Shown piece by piece: positions 19,402-31,183 of a DNA stretch of 64,000 nt. The position numbers were made by a program, and so were the translations under genes. How positions within the stretch are numbered: the first letter of the stretch is position 1; each line of letters opens with the position of its first letter. Source of the DNA: Novosphingobium sp. (GTDB lineage Bacteria > Pseudomonadota > Alphaproteobacteria > Sphingomonadales > Sphingomonadaceae); the NCBI RefSeq assembly GCF_027489515.1, contig NZ_JAIXZS010000098.1, forward strand, positions 31,406 through 95,405, written 5' to 3'. The notes beneath the pieces were generated by a model. It was given only the letters and a program-made list of their open reading frames with translations, did no database searches and had not been told where the DNA came from.

Positions 19402-20645
19402 GGCTTGAGATTCTTTGCAAGAACCGCCGGCCCGAGCAGACTGCCCACGACGCCCACGGCATCGACAAACGTCATCGCCGTGCTGTCGTAGCAGGCGATC
19501 GCATCGCCGGGCATCAGGTAGGGATCGACCTCGTCGCGATCGGCATCGCGGACGAGGGCCTCGACCTTCCGGGCAATGACCACCGAATGGCCGTTGACCG
19601 GATTGCGCGAGATCAGCACCGCGCTGCGCCCCGCGTTGAGCGCCGAGCCGCCGACGCAGTTGGCCGCGATCAGGCCCTGCAGAAAGCGCGTGCCATAAGG
19701 CAGGCTCGTCGCATCCCGGCCGATGGCGGAAGCTGCATTGCTGGCCGCCGGGCGCGAAAGGTTCGACATGTAGACGCGGATGCCCGGTGCGGTGACGGGG
19801 CTGGGGCGGACCAGCTTCTGCTGGAAGCAGCCCTTGGACGGAATGATGATGCGGTCGCCGCGGGCAAGCTGCGGATCGACAGGCAGGCCGCCGGTGCCGT
19901 CGCTGCCTTCGACACCGCCCAGCACCGGGCTGAGATCGATCCGGGCATAGCGATCACCGCGCACGAGGTAGACGGCATCGAGCGCTGCATCTGGGCGCAG
20001 TCCGCCCGCCGCCCGGATGGCGGTTGCCAGCGATCGGCCATTGTTGAAATCGCCCAGAGCCGGGTTGGCAACTGTCGTTGCGCGCGCGTCGGTGGCGCGT
20101 TCCCCCGCGACGATCACGCCCGGCTCGAACACCGCACCTTCGACCGACACCGAAACCCCGGCGCGCTCGGTCGGCACAAGCCGGAGATTGTTGGCGATGT
20201 CGCGGATCAGGCCGGCTGCAACGAGCCTGCTGCGCACCTCTTCAGACACGGCGCCGCTGCTGCGCCCGGCCGCAGCGATTGCCCCGATTCCGTTGATCGT
20301 CAGGCTGCCGTTCGCCGCAATTACATAGTCGTGCGAAAGCACATCCTTGTCGCCGCTGACATCGAGCCGCAGCCGGTCACCCGGCCCCATCACATCGGGG
20401 AACGCGGCCAGCGCCTCGGCCGGTTCCGCCGCCAGTGCGCCGAGGGCGGCGGGCAGCTGCGGGGTCAGGCAGCGCTCTGCACGGGCAGTCTCTTCGAGGC
20501 GCTGGGTGGGTTGATACTGGGCACTGGCCACATTGCGGGGCGTCGGCATGGTCGCGCAGCCGCTGGTCAGGGCGAGCACCATCATCGCGACGATGCGTGG
20601 CGAGCCCTTCAATCGGGTCAGTGTGGGGCGAAGCATCTGGGACAT
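19398..20645 (-). CDS. Polysaccharide export lipoprotein (Wza-like)
   Basis: Lipobox LTSGC; GPGDRLRLDVSGDKDVLSHDYVIAANGSLTI polysaccharide export motif. Start 20645 chosen because the longer track ORF crosses the sigma-54 promoter. Confidence 0.85.
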   Translation of the reverse strand: MSQMLRPTLTRLKGSPRIVAMMVLALTSGCATMPTPRNVASAQYQPTQRLEETARAERCLTPQLPAALGALAAEPAEALAAFPDVMGPGDRLRLDVSGDKDVLSHDYVIAANGSLTINGIGAIAAAGRSSGAVSEEVRSRLVAAGLIRDIANNLRLVPTERAGVSVSVEGAVFEPGVIVAGERATDARATTVANPALGDFNNGRSLATAIRAAGGLRPDAALDAVYLVRGDRYARIDLSPVLGGVEGSDGTGGLPVDPQLARGDRIIIPSKGCFQQKLVRPSPVTAPGIRVYMSNLSRPAASNAASAIGRDATSLPYGTRFLQGLIAANCVGGSALNAGRSAVLISRNPVNGHSVVIARKVEALVRDADRDEVDPYLMPGDAIACYDSTAMTFVDAVGVVGSLLGPAVLAKNLKP

Positions 20646-20672
20646 GGGAATCTCCGGGGTTTGCCCCAGCAT

Positions 20673-20688
20673 GGCAATCCCTGTGCCA
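20673..20688 (-). promoter_or_regulatory. Sigma-54 promoter for the wza-wzz-wzy operon
   Basis: Minus strand TGGCACAGGGATTGCC; GG-N10-GC spacing; ~28 bp before the ATG. Confidence 0.8.
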
Positions 20689-20761
20689 GTTCCCGAAATC
20701 TGATGGAATTGCGCTGTTTCGGCTGAATCCGGGCCGATTCCCGTTTTGCAATCGCGCCTTC

Positions 20762-20822
20762 TTCGCATTTTGCAAAGGCCAGGATTGGCATTTTGCAAAC
20801 ATCAACATTCGCGAAATGCGAA
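20762..20822. promoter_or_regulatory. Triple 15-bp inverted repeat shared by divergent sigma-54 promoters, candidate UAS
   Basis: TTCGCA-TTT-TGCAAA (20762), TTGGCA-TTT-TGCAAA (20785), TTCGCG-AAA-TGCGAA (20808); exactly 23 bp apart. Confidence 0.75.
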
Positions 20823-20872
20823 CGAACTGCTAAGGAAAGGTCCTTATGCTGCCGTTCATGCCTTTCGCGATT

Positions 20873-20888
20873 TGGCACGCATCCTGCT
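20873..20888 (+). promoter_or_regulatory. Sigma-54 promoter upstream of the NtrC-family regulator
   Basis: TGGCACGCATCCTGCT; GG-N10-GC spacing; 38 bp before the ATG at 20926. Confidence 0.8.
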
Positions 20889-20925
20889 TAGTTACGCCGG
20901 AAACCTACTAACTCTGGTACCGTTC

Positions 20926-22349
<1,424 letters not shown>

Positions 22350-22353
<4 letters not shown>

Positions 22354-25300
22354 ACCTCGCGGCGAGCGGACCCTCGATGAACAGAGCGCAAGGCGCGCGC
22401 GATGGGTTCATTCTCGTGCTGTCGCTGTTCGAGGCGCGGTTCGTCTATCCCAATGTAGACGCGCTCACCGTCATGCTCGTGCCGTCGGTGATGCTGGCAG
22501 CTGTGTTCGCGCTCGATTGGCGGAGGCCATGGACGCAGATCCTGCGCATGCTGCTTGCTTCGCTATTCGGCCTCATGCTTGGCGGCATTCCGCCGGCAAA
22601 CGCGGCTGTTGCTGCTCTCCTCGCCGGTTTGCAGGCCGTGATGGGCGGCGCCGCACTCAAGAAGCTCGCGCCGGGTGGTCTTGATCTGACCATGCCAGAT
22701 GCGGTGCTGAAGCTTGGCATTGTCGCCACGGTGATCGCGCCGCTGTTCAGTCTGATATTTACCGTGTTCATGCTTTCCGTGCAGCAACCCGGAGGCGCGT
22801 TCGCTGCCATGTCCGAGTTGTCCAGCCTCTCGGGCCTTCAAGAAACCAACGCATTCCGATGGGTCCTGCCCAATGCCATCGGCATTGTCATTGCTACGCC
22901 GCTCTTCCTCGGGTTGCTGGAAGACCGCTCGTTTCACCTGTCCAGCCTGCTCTCGCTCCGGCGGGCGGCAGGGTTTGTGTCAGTCGCCGCGCTCACGGCA
23001 CTCGTCTTTCTGAGCGGTGGGCACACCTACATCTTCTTCGTGTGCCCCGCGCTGGTCTGGGTCAGCGTCTCATTGGGAATCCGCGATACCGCCGCAGCGC
23101 ACTTGCTCTCCATCCTGATCGCCACGGTGGCGGTTGCCTTTGGCAACGGCCCGGCCGACGTGCTGGCGATAGCGCCCGAGGGCCGGTATCTTTTCATCGA
23201 GACGGCGTATCTTTGCTGCTACGGCTGCCTCCTGCCGATCGCGGCATCGATGGAGGCACGCCGCCGTCTCGAGCAGGAGCTTGCGCAGACGCTGGCCTTC
23301 ACGTCCGAGATCCTCCACAACATGCAGGAAGTCGTGTTTCGCACCGATGTCCGGGGGCGCTGGACGTTCCTCAATCCGGCATGGGAGGCGATGACCGGCT
23401 TCACCGTTGCGGAAACGCTTGAAGGATCGGGCCCGGCCGTGCTCGATCTTGGCGATATCGTCGAGACGCTGGTGCAGTCCGAGCGGTCCCGCGGGGCCGA
23501 ACCCGACGAACTGCGCACCCATCGCAGCTTTGCACGGCGCGACGGAGAGATCCGCGAAGCGGACATCAGCATCCGCCGGATCACCACGCCGGACGGACGG
23601 TTCGAAGGCATCGCGGGCAGTATTCGCGATGTTTCCGACCAACGGCGCTATGTTGTCGCGCTGGAGGCCAGCGAGCAGCGTTTCCGGCAGCTGTGCGACA
23701 CCTCGCCCATCGGCATCCTGCGCTGTGATCGCCATGGCCTGATCACCTACGTCAACCAGCGCATCGAACTGCTCGTCATGGCGCCGGCCTCGGCGATTGT
23801 TGGCAAACTCTGGTCCGAAGTGCTCGGCCTCGCCAACACCCAGGCAATCGATCAGATCAATCACTCGCTGATGACCCCGGGTGCGGTCTTCGAGAACGAG
23901 ATCAACTACATCGACAGGTCCGGGCTCAAGCGCTGGCTGACCTTCACCGCAACCGGTGAGTTCGAGAACGGCTCGCGGCTCAGCGGCTATATCGCCGCGG
24001 TCACCGATGTGACCCAGCGCAAGGCGAGCGACATAGAACTGGCAAGCCGCACCCGTGAGCTCAGGCTGGTTACCGAGAACATCAATGACATGGTGTTCCG
24101 GATCGGGCTCGACGGTCATTGCCTCTACGTCACGCCTTCGGTGCGTCAGGTCCTCGGCTACGATCCGAACGCGCTTCTTGGCGTGCCGATGCTGATCCGC
24201 ATCCACCCCGATGATATCGGGGCTGTCCGCACCGGGTTCGACCAGCTCCTCCAGGGCAAGGTCGACAATCTCAGCGTGGCCTACCGGGCGCTCCCCGCGA
24301 AGACCGAAACCGAATACCGCTGGCTTGAGGCCAATTGCCGGCTGCTACGGACCCGCAAGGGCGCCCCGCACGAGATTGTCGCTTCAGTGCGCGATATCAC
24401 CGCGCGCAAGCTGCTCGAAACCGATCTCATCGAAGCGCGCCACCGTGCCGAACAGGCCACTGCCGCGAAGAGCACATTCCTTGCCAACCTCAGTCACGAG
24501 ATCCGCACGCCGATGAATGGCGTGATCGGCCTCTCGGAACTGCTTCTTGATCATCCGCTCGACGATACCAGCCGAAACTATGTCCGGCTGATTTCCGAAT
24601 CCGGCGCGACGATGATGAAGCTGCTCAACGACATTCTCGATATCGCCAAGATCGATGCAGGGCGGCTGCAGCTGTTGGCTGAGCCTTTCAATCTGCACGA
24701 TTGCCTTGCCGATTGCATGAGCCTGATGACCGCCAGCGCGGTTGGCAAGCGGCTGGCGCTCGATCTCGATATCGCCCCCGATGTGCCGCGGTCGATTGTG
24801 GGCGACAGCCTGCGCCTGCGCCAGATCCTTGCAAACCTCATCGGCAACGCCGTCAAGTTCACCGAGACGGGGCAGATCCGGCTTTCCGCCCGAACTGAAG
24901 GGGACCAATTGGTGATCGCGGTGGACGATACCGGGATCGGCATCTCGCAAGCTGCGCAGGCGAAGGTCTTCGAAGACTTCGGTCAAGGTGAGGAAAGCAT
25001 TGTCGCTTCCTACGGCGGTACGGGTCTGGGCTTGCCGATCTCGCGCCGGATTGCCGAAGCCATGGGCGGAACCTTGACCCTCAGGAGCGAGCTTGGTGTC
25101 GGTACTTCCCTGGTACTGCGGATCAAACTGACCCTTCCGGACGCCGCGACCGTTTCCACCACGCTACCTGCCCCGGCGCCATCCTTGCCCGAGCTGCCAT
25201 CGATGCGCATTCTTGTTGCCGAAGATGGCCGCACCAACCAGCTGATCCTTACGGCCATGCTGGAAAAGCTGGGCCATCGTGTAACATTGGCGCAGACAGG

Positions 25301-25601
25301 CGAAGAAGCGATCGCGATGGTTCATGAGGCCATCGCCGAGACCCAGCCATTTGGAGTGGTTCTCATGGATATCCAGATGCCGGGAATGGACGGCATGACC
25401 GCAACCAGGTTGCTGCGGGAAAGCGGCATTACCGCCGGAATGCTTCCGATCATTGCGGTGACCGCGAACGGCTATCAGGAAAGCATTGACCAGTGCCTTG
25501 CGGCCGGGATGCAAGGGCACCTCGTGAAGCCTGTGCGAAGCGCGGAGATCGCGGCCGAACTTGCGAGGGTCGCCAATCAGGACGCAAGCTGCTTCCATTA
25601 A
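22350..25601 (+). CDS. Membrane hybrid histidine kinase: MASE1-like sensor, multiple PAS, HisKA, HATPase, REC
   Basis: N-terminal multi-TM region, PAS repeats, SHEIRTPMNGVIGLSELL, GGTGLGLPISRRIAEAMGG, VVLMDIQMPGMDG; ATG overlaps regulator stop. Confidence 0.9.
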
Positions 25602-26058
25602 ATATTTGTTATAAAGCCAAAAAGTTTCCATTCTCGCGCTTCGGTGATTTCCCGTCACGCTGACTTGGAGGATCTGAAAGCAAGTCGGAATGACAGATGA
25701 GAAGGCGATGGCCACACCAGGGCAGAGCCGCGGGGCCAGATCCCGGGTGATCCGATCCCAACAACGTTCGCGTCGCAGAAGCCATCCGGCTGACTGGCAT
25801 AAGCAGGTCGAAGCGCTGCGAACGCATTGCCTCCGACGCGATCGGGACGATCAAGGTCTGCCGCTGCGCTCATACCGATGACCAGCCTGCACGCTGAAGC
25901 GTTTCGGAGCGCTCTGCAGGTGCAAGAACGTCTTCCAGAACCCCGTTGGGGCAGGATGCAGGCGCAAATCTATGGCTTCCAGCGGCCTCGCAACCCTGAA
26001 AACATCCGAGGTTCCTGTGAGACACAATGATGCGGGTGAACGCCGGTGGACTGTGGCG

Positions 26059-26132
26059 TGGAGCGGGTGAAGGGAATCGAACCCTCGTATTCAGCTTGGG
26101 AAGCTGCTGCTCTACCATTGAGCTACACCCGC
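26059..26132 (-). tRNA. tRNA-Gly(CCC)
   Basis: Minus strand GCGGGTGTAGCTCAATGGTAGAGCAGCAGCTTCCCAAGCTGAATACGAGGGTTCGATTCCCTTCACCCGCTCCA; cloverleaf, encoded CCA, loop TTCCCAA. Confidence 0.93.
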
Positions 26133-26321
26133 GCGGGCAACTCCCGATGGAGCGGGAGGCAGTGCCTGCGGCGAACGCCGGACCGCCGTATGGCGGGATC
26201 GCCCGCATGCATCAAGCCCCTTTGCGCTCCGCGCGCCGCGCTACCGCCAGAATCCGTGCAACAGAATCCCATTGCCTAGCGCCCGGCCTGTAGCTAAAGC
26301 GCGCCCCTGCCCACACGGCAC

Positions 26322-26397
26322 GCCGCTTTAGCTCAGTCGGTAGAGCACATCATTCGTAATGATGGGGTCAGGTGTTCGAATCACCTAAGCGGCACCA
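26322..26397 (+). tRNA. tRNA-Thr(CGT)
   Basis: GCCGCTTTAGCTCAGTCGGTAGAGCACATCATTCGTAATGATGGGGTCAGGTGTTCGAATCACCTAAGCGGCACCA; loop TTCGTAA. Confidence 0.95.
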
Positions 26398-26566
26398 TTT
26401 CCACCTCCGCCAATGTCCGCGTGCGGTTGAAAAATCCCGGAAATCTGCCATAAAATCGACTGGCTCAGCCAGAAGTTTCCGCATAAATCCGTCTGCATCC
26501 AGACGCATTTGGGGGCCTTTTGAGTAGCCGCCTTGATGGGGCTCCCGGATATCCCTTGCAGCGTGC

Positions 26567-28897
26567 CTACCCCGCTGCGCTTGCGGCTGTGGCCCATTGC
26601 TGGTCTCGGTTCAGTCGCTGGACCAGGCCGGCAACCTCGCTGGACGGAACCGGGCGGCTCACCAGGTACCCCTGGATGAGATCGCAGCCCTCGTGGCGCA
26701 AGGCTTCCATCGTTGCTTCAAGCTCGACCCCTTCGGCCAATGTTTCGATGCCAAGTGCCGCTGCAAGCGTGGTGATGGCACGGATGATCGCGGTTGCGCT
26801 CGTGTCGCTGCCAAGATCGCGCACGAAGCTCTGGTCGATCTTGAGCTTGTCGAACGGGAAAGAGCGCAAGTAGCTCAGCGAGGAGTAGCCGGTCCCGAAA
26901 TCATCAAGCGCGATCCGCACACCGAGGCTGCGCATGCTGTGCAGCATGGCGAGGGTGCGCTCCACGTTGCCGATGAAGATGCTTTCGGTGATTTCGAGTT
27001 CGAGCCGGTGTGCCGGAAGGCCCGAGGCGGCGAGGGCCTGGACGATGGTCTGGGCAAGGACGGGGCTGGAGAACTGGCGCGGCGAGATGTTGACCGCCAC
27101 GGAGAGATCACCGGGCCAGGCAGCGGCGCGCGCGCAGGCATCGCGGATGACCCACTCGCCGATCGGCACGATGAGGCCGGTTTCCTCGGCCAGCGGGATG
27201 AATTCGGCGGGACTTATCAGGCCGCGCTCAGGGTGGTTCCAGCGGATCAGCGCCTCGAAGCCCTTGAGGCGCTGCTCGGCCATCGAATAGAGCGGCTGGA
27301 AGTACAGTTCGAACCCGCCTTCGCGCACGGCGCGGCGCAACTCCAGTTCGAGCTGCCGCCGGCGGCGTGCTTCCTCGTCGAGCGCCGCCTCGAAGAAATG
27401 ATAGGTGCCCTTGCCTTCGCTTTTGGCGCGATAGAGCGCGAGATCGGCATTCTTGAGGAGTTCATCGCTGCTGGCGCCATCCGAAGGTCCGACCGCGACG
27501 CCGAAGCTGGCCGTGAGCTGCACCGTTCGGCCGCCGATATCGACTTCATCGTTGAGCAAGGCGTGGATCGAGCGGGCAAGCGAGGCCGGATCGGCGCCTT
27601 CGCCAAGGCCGGTGACCAGCAGGCCGAACTCGTCACCGCCGAAGCGGGCAACCATGTGATCGGGGAAGTGTTCCTGCAGGCGCTGGCCGGCCTGCCGGAG
27701 CAGCGCATCGCCGCAGGGGTGGCCGAGCGTGTCGTTGATGATCTTGAAATTGTCGAGATCGACAAAGACGACCATTGTGCGCGAGGTCGGCGTCTGCCTG
27801 GTAACGGCGCGGTCGAGCTTCTCGATGAAGAAGCGGCGATTGGGCAGGCTGGTCAGCCCATCGTGCAACGCGCTGTGCACAATCTGGCGCTCGCGCTCCT
27901 CGATCGCATCGACCATCGCATTGAAGCTCTGCGCCAGATCGGCGACTTCGGCATCGCCCGTGATCGCAACCTTCGAGACAGTGCCGCCCGCATAGCGCTG
28001 CGCAGCTTCAGCGAGCTGGCTGAGCGGGCGGCTGATGCTGCGCGCAATGCGGGAAGCAAGCCAAAGGCCGGCGAGTGTGCCGACGAGCGCGATGACCATG
28101 AGCGCGGTGTTGAGCGCGCGGTAGGCCTGCATCGCCTTTTCGAGCGAATGGCTGAGGATGAGGCGCGGCTCGATCCCGCGCTGAAGGCTGGGGAGCGCAG
28201 AGAGGCGGACGAGTTGGCGGCCTTGCGGAGACGGCAGTTCGCCGATGCTGCCGAGGCCGAGCGCCCTTTGGGCAGGGGCCAGCGTGGTCGCAGGGGCGAC
28301 CGAGGCCTTGATCGGCACGGCGGAAAGGCGGCCCAAGGCTTCGAGATCGCGCGTGCCGAGCGGCTGGGCGAGGATCAGCCAGCCGGCGAGATCGGGGGTC
28401 TCGATCGGAGCCGCAACCGCGAGGCCGAGCTGGCCCTTGAGATCGATCACGCCGCTGGCGCCGCCCGCATCGAGTGCCGGAAGCAGCGCCTTGCCATCGA
28501 GCGCAGGGGCACCGGGGCTGGTCACCACCGTGCCGTCGAGCATGACGACGGCGGCGACTTCAGCGCCGGTCCGCTCGCCCAGGCTGGCAAGCGCGGAGCC
28601 GAGTGTGGCGCGGTCATTCAGGGCAAAGGCCTCGCGGAAACCGAAATCGCGCGCGACGACCATCGCGGCATCGCGCAGCTGCCCGGCGCGGCTGGCGATC
28701 AGCTGCTCGAAGACGCGGGCATTGGCGGCCATGTCGCGCTCGGCAACAGCGTGGGCGAAAAGGCTGACCCCGCTACCCGCGACTCCGACGGTGACGGCCA
28801 TGACGCCTGCGAGCAGTGCCATGAACAGCGCGGCGATGCGCGCGCGCAAGGTGCGGGGGCGCAAGGCGGCGATGCGGGTAGCAAGGGCGAACTGCAT
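26567..28897 (-). CDS. GGDEF-EAL c-di-GMP signalling protein with periplasmic sensor and HAMP-like region
   Basis: GGDEF motif ([11 protein letters not shown]), EAL variant ([17 protein letters not shown]), TM-flanked sensor domain. Confidence 0.93.
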   Translation of the reverse strand: MQFALATRIAALRPRTLRARIAALFMALLAGVMAVTVGVAGSGVSLFAHAVAERDMAANARVFEQLIASRAGQLRDAAMVVARDFGFREAFALNDRATLGSALASLGERTGAEVAAVVMLDGTVVTSPGAPALDGKALLPALDAGGASGVIDLKGQLGLAVAAPIETPDLAGWLILAQPLGTRDLEALGRLSAVPIKASVAPATTLAPAQRALGLGSIGELPSPQGRQLVRLSALPSLQRGIEPRLILSHSLEKAMQAYRALNTALMVIALVGTLAGLWLASRIARSISRPLSQLAEAAQRYAGGTVSKVAITGDAEVADLAQSFNAMVDAIEERERQIVHSALHDGLTSLPNRRFFIEKLDRAVTRQTPTSRTMVVFVDLDNFKIINDTLGHPCGDALLRQAGQRLQEHFPDHMVARFGGDEFGLLVTGLGEGADPASLARSIHALLNDEVDIGGRTVQLTASFGVAVGPSDGASSDELLKNADLALYRAKSEGKGTYHFFEAALDEEARRRRQLELELRRAVREGGFELYFQPLYSMAEQRLKGFEALIRWNHPERGLISPAEFIPLAEETGLIVPIGEWVIRDACARAAAWPGDLSVAVNISPRQFSSPVLAQTIVQALAASGLPAHRLELEITESIFIGNVERTLAMLHSMRSLGVRIALDDFGTGYSSLSYLRSFPFDKLKIDQSFVRDLGSDTSATAIIRAITTLAAALGIETLAEGVELEATMEALRHEGCDLIQGYLVSRPVPSSEVAGLVQRLNRDQQWATAASAAG

Positions 28898-28901
28898 CGG
28901 A

Positions 28902-29510
28902 TCAGCGCATCTCTATCGTGACGCGCGCCGGGGTGCCGGGCGCGATGGTGACGGTCTGGACGGTTTCGCCGGAGTTGCTGCGCAAGCGCGGGTGCCAAAT
29001 GGTCACGCGGTAGCTGCCCGGAGCAAGCCCATCGATCTGGCCGCGCCCGTTGAGATCTGTAGCGGTGGCATATGGCGTGGCGACCACCCGGATGTAGCCG
29101 CGCATCTTGTCGTGAATGTTGCAGCCGAGCGCCACGGTGCCGAGGACCGGAAAACGCTGCGAACGTGTCTGGTCTCGGCCATAGAGATCGATCTGGAAGC
29201 GCGCGGGCTTGGAAAAGCTGTAGATGCTGTGGCGCACCGTATCGAGATTGGGGAAGGCGACAGAGGAGCCTTGCGGCACGATCAGCGTGCCGGGGACGAA
29301 CGTCTGGTTGCGCTGCGCCATGGCATTGCGCCACGGGAAAGCGAGCGCGCGCATGCTGCCCGCCGGGGGCGGAACCTCGACCACCGCGCCTTCGACGGGA
29401 AGGCCGCGCTGGTCGAACACCTGCACGATGGAGATCTGCGGACCAGACGCCGAGACCCCGATCAGGCACAGCAGTGCGAGGGGCAGCCGATAGACGAAGC
29501 GCAGGACCAT
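28902..29510 (-). CDS. Cupredoxin-like / methylamine-utilisation-type exported protein
   Basis: Signal peptide; [33 protein letters not shown]. Confidence 0.7.
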   Translation of the reverse strand: MVLRFVYRLPLALLCLIGVSASGPQISIVQVFDQRGLPVEGAVVEVPPPAGSMRALAFPWRNAMAQRNQTFVPGTLIVPQGSSVAFPNLDTVRHSIYSFSKPARFQIDLYGRDQTRSQRFPVLGTVALGCNIHDKMRGYIRVVATPYATATDLNGRGQIDGLAPGSYRVTIWHPRLRSNSGETVQTVTIAPGTPARVTIEMR

Positions 29511-29603
29511 GTATGCGGTTTCGCACGGTTTTCCTAAGAACTGGTCAATCCCGCGGTGTGCTGCCTTTACGAATCTGCAAGTCGGTGCGGTTAATGGTGG
29601 CGC

Positions 29604-30503
29604 ATGCGAAAGAGCCTTGTCCGCCTTGCCGTTGCCTGCAGTATGGGCACGCTGATCAGCAGCACCCCGGCAGCGGCGCGCGACCTTGTCAGCTTTGATA
29701 GCGGCAAGCTCATCCTGACCAACGGCATCACCACGATAGAAGGCAGCGGCGGCGGCGGCCTTGCCACATGGGCTACGATTTCAGGCATGGGGACAAACCG
29801 CGCGTTTGGCGTTTCGGCCCATGTGACCGGCGTGGAACTGCCTGATTTCCGGCTCGATACGCACGGTATCGCGATCGGCATTCGCGACCGGGTGGAGCTG
29901 GCCTACGCCCGGCAGAACTTCAACACGCGCCAAGTTGGCGCGGCGCTGGGGCTGGGGCGCGGGTTCCAGTTCAATCAGGACATCCTCTCGGCCAAGGTGC
30001 GGCTTGCCGGTGATCTGGTCTATGGTCCCGCCTGGCTGCCGCAAGTGAGCATCGGCGTGGAGCACAAGCGCAGCCTCGATGCCGCGATCGTGCGTGCGGT
30101 GGGCGCCAGGTCTTCGGCGGGTACGGATTTCACGGTGAGCGCGACCAAGCTGTTTCTGGGTGCGAGCGTGCTGGCGAATGCGACGGTGCGGGTGACCAAG
30201 GCCAACCAGTTTGGCCTGCTCGGTTTCGGCGGCGACAAGCATGGCGCCGGGAGTGCCGGGCGCAGCGTGCAGTTCGAAGGTTCGCTCGCCTACATGCTGA
30301 GCCGCCGCCTTGTGGTGGGCGGCGAGTGGCGGACGCGGCCGGACAACCTCGGGATTGCACGCGAGGATGATGCGAAGGATCTGTTCGCGGCCTGGGCGGT
30401 GACGCGGAATGTGACAGTGACCGCTGCCTATGTCGACGTCGGCTCGGTCGCGACGTTTGCGGGTCAGCGCGGCGGCCTGCTTTCGCTGCAAGTGGCCTAT
30501 TGA
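29604..30503 (+). CDS. DUF3034-family exported protein
   Basis: Signal peptide; SGKLILTNGITTIEGSGGGGLATWATISG characteristic of DUF3034. Confidence 0.8.
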   Translation: MRKSLVRLAVACSMGTLISSTPAAARDLVSFDSGKLILTNGITTIEGSGGGGLATWATISGMGTNRAFGVSAHVTGVELPDFRLDTHGIAIGIRDRVELAYARQNFNTRQVGAALGLGRGFQFNQDILSAKVRLAGDLVYGPAWLPQVSIGVEHKRSLDAAIVRAVGARSSAGTDFTVSATKLFLGASVLANATVRVTKANQFGLLGFGGDKHGAGSAGRSVQFEGSLAYMLSRRLVVGGEWRTRPDNLGIAREDDAKDLFAAWAVTRNVTVTAAYVDVGSVATFAGQRGGLLSLQVAY

Positions 30504-31078
30504 GAGAGCCGACGATGATGTTTCTGCTGCCCATGCTGATCGCCGCCGCGCCGCTGGCCGAACCGCCCGTCGAAGCGCCTGCGCCTGCGCAGACCGAAGC
30601 GCCGGTCGACTGGGACAAGGAGTTTGGCGTCGTGCGCAAGGAGCGCGATCCCGTGACGGGGGAGATCCCGGTCGATCCCTATGTGCAGGGCGATGCCAAT
30701 GCGGGCGCAAGGCCCTATTCCGGCGATGGACTTGCGCGGGCCTTTGGCGGGCAGGCGGGCATTCGCCGGATCACCGACCGCGCCCTCGAACTGAGCGAGG
30801 CGGACCCGCGGATCAAGGCGATCTTCGAGGAGCATGACATGGTGCGGCTACGGCGCACCTTGTTCGAACAGGTGTGCTATCTGCTCAACGCCGGGTGCAC
30901 CTATACGGGCCGCGACATGAAGACCGCGCACAAGGGGCTCGGCACGACACGCGCCGACCTCAATGCGCTGGTCGAGAACCTTCAGCGCGCCATGCGCGAG
31001 GCGCGTGTTTCCTTCGCGGCGCAGAACCGGCTGCTGGCCAAGCTCGCACCGATGGACCGGGATGTGACCGAGCGCTAG
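30500..31078 (+). CDS. Group 1 truncated hemoglobin with N-terminal export signal
   Basis: LARAFGGQAGIRRITDRALE ... YTGRDMKTAHKGLGTTRADLNALVENL (proximal His region). Confidence 0.85.
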   Translation: MREPTMMFLLPMLIAAAPLAEPPVEAPAPAQTEAPVDWDKEFGVVRKERDPVTGEIPVDPYVQGDANAGARPYSGDGLARAFGGQAGIRRITDRALELSEADPRIKAIFEEHDMVRLRRTLFEQVCYLLNAGCTYTGRDMKTAHKGLGTTRADLNALVENLQRAMREARVSFAAQNRLLAKLAPMDRDVTER

Positions 31079-31183
31079 GCGCACCGGCGCCGTTTCCATC
31101 AACGTGGGTCGCTTTTGTGCGGCGTTGCATGTGGCGGGCTGGCGTGGGATGCCTTGCACCGCTGGCCAGATGCAGGAGCGGCG

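Noticed and set aside
20646-20798. Longer Wza ORF starting at 20798
   Set aside because: It would begin upstream of the sigma-54 promoter and inside the operator array; start 20645 gives a signal peptide with lipobox.
25602-26030. Possible gene remnant or mobile element between the hybrid kinase and tRNA-Gly
   Set aside because: Only short ORFs without recognisable homology; a weak imperfect repeat near 25655-25698 (CCGTCACGCTGACTTG / CAAGTCGGAATGACAG) is not enough to call an element.
26398-26566. tRNA-Thr as integration site of a genomic island
   Set aside because: No integrase and no direct repeat of the tRNA 3' end visible in the window; only a small hairpin CGTCTG-CATC-CAGACG.
26597-28921. 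774-aa plus-strand ORF opposite the GGDEF/EAL gene
   Set aside because: High-GC antisense ORF without recognisable domains; the minus-strand protein has clear catalytic motifs. The same applies to long antisense ORFs at 31657-34254, 36706-38070, 40464-41906, 41952-43826, 43898-45232, 53680-55260 and 57313-58707.
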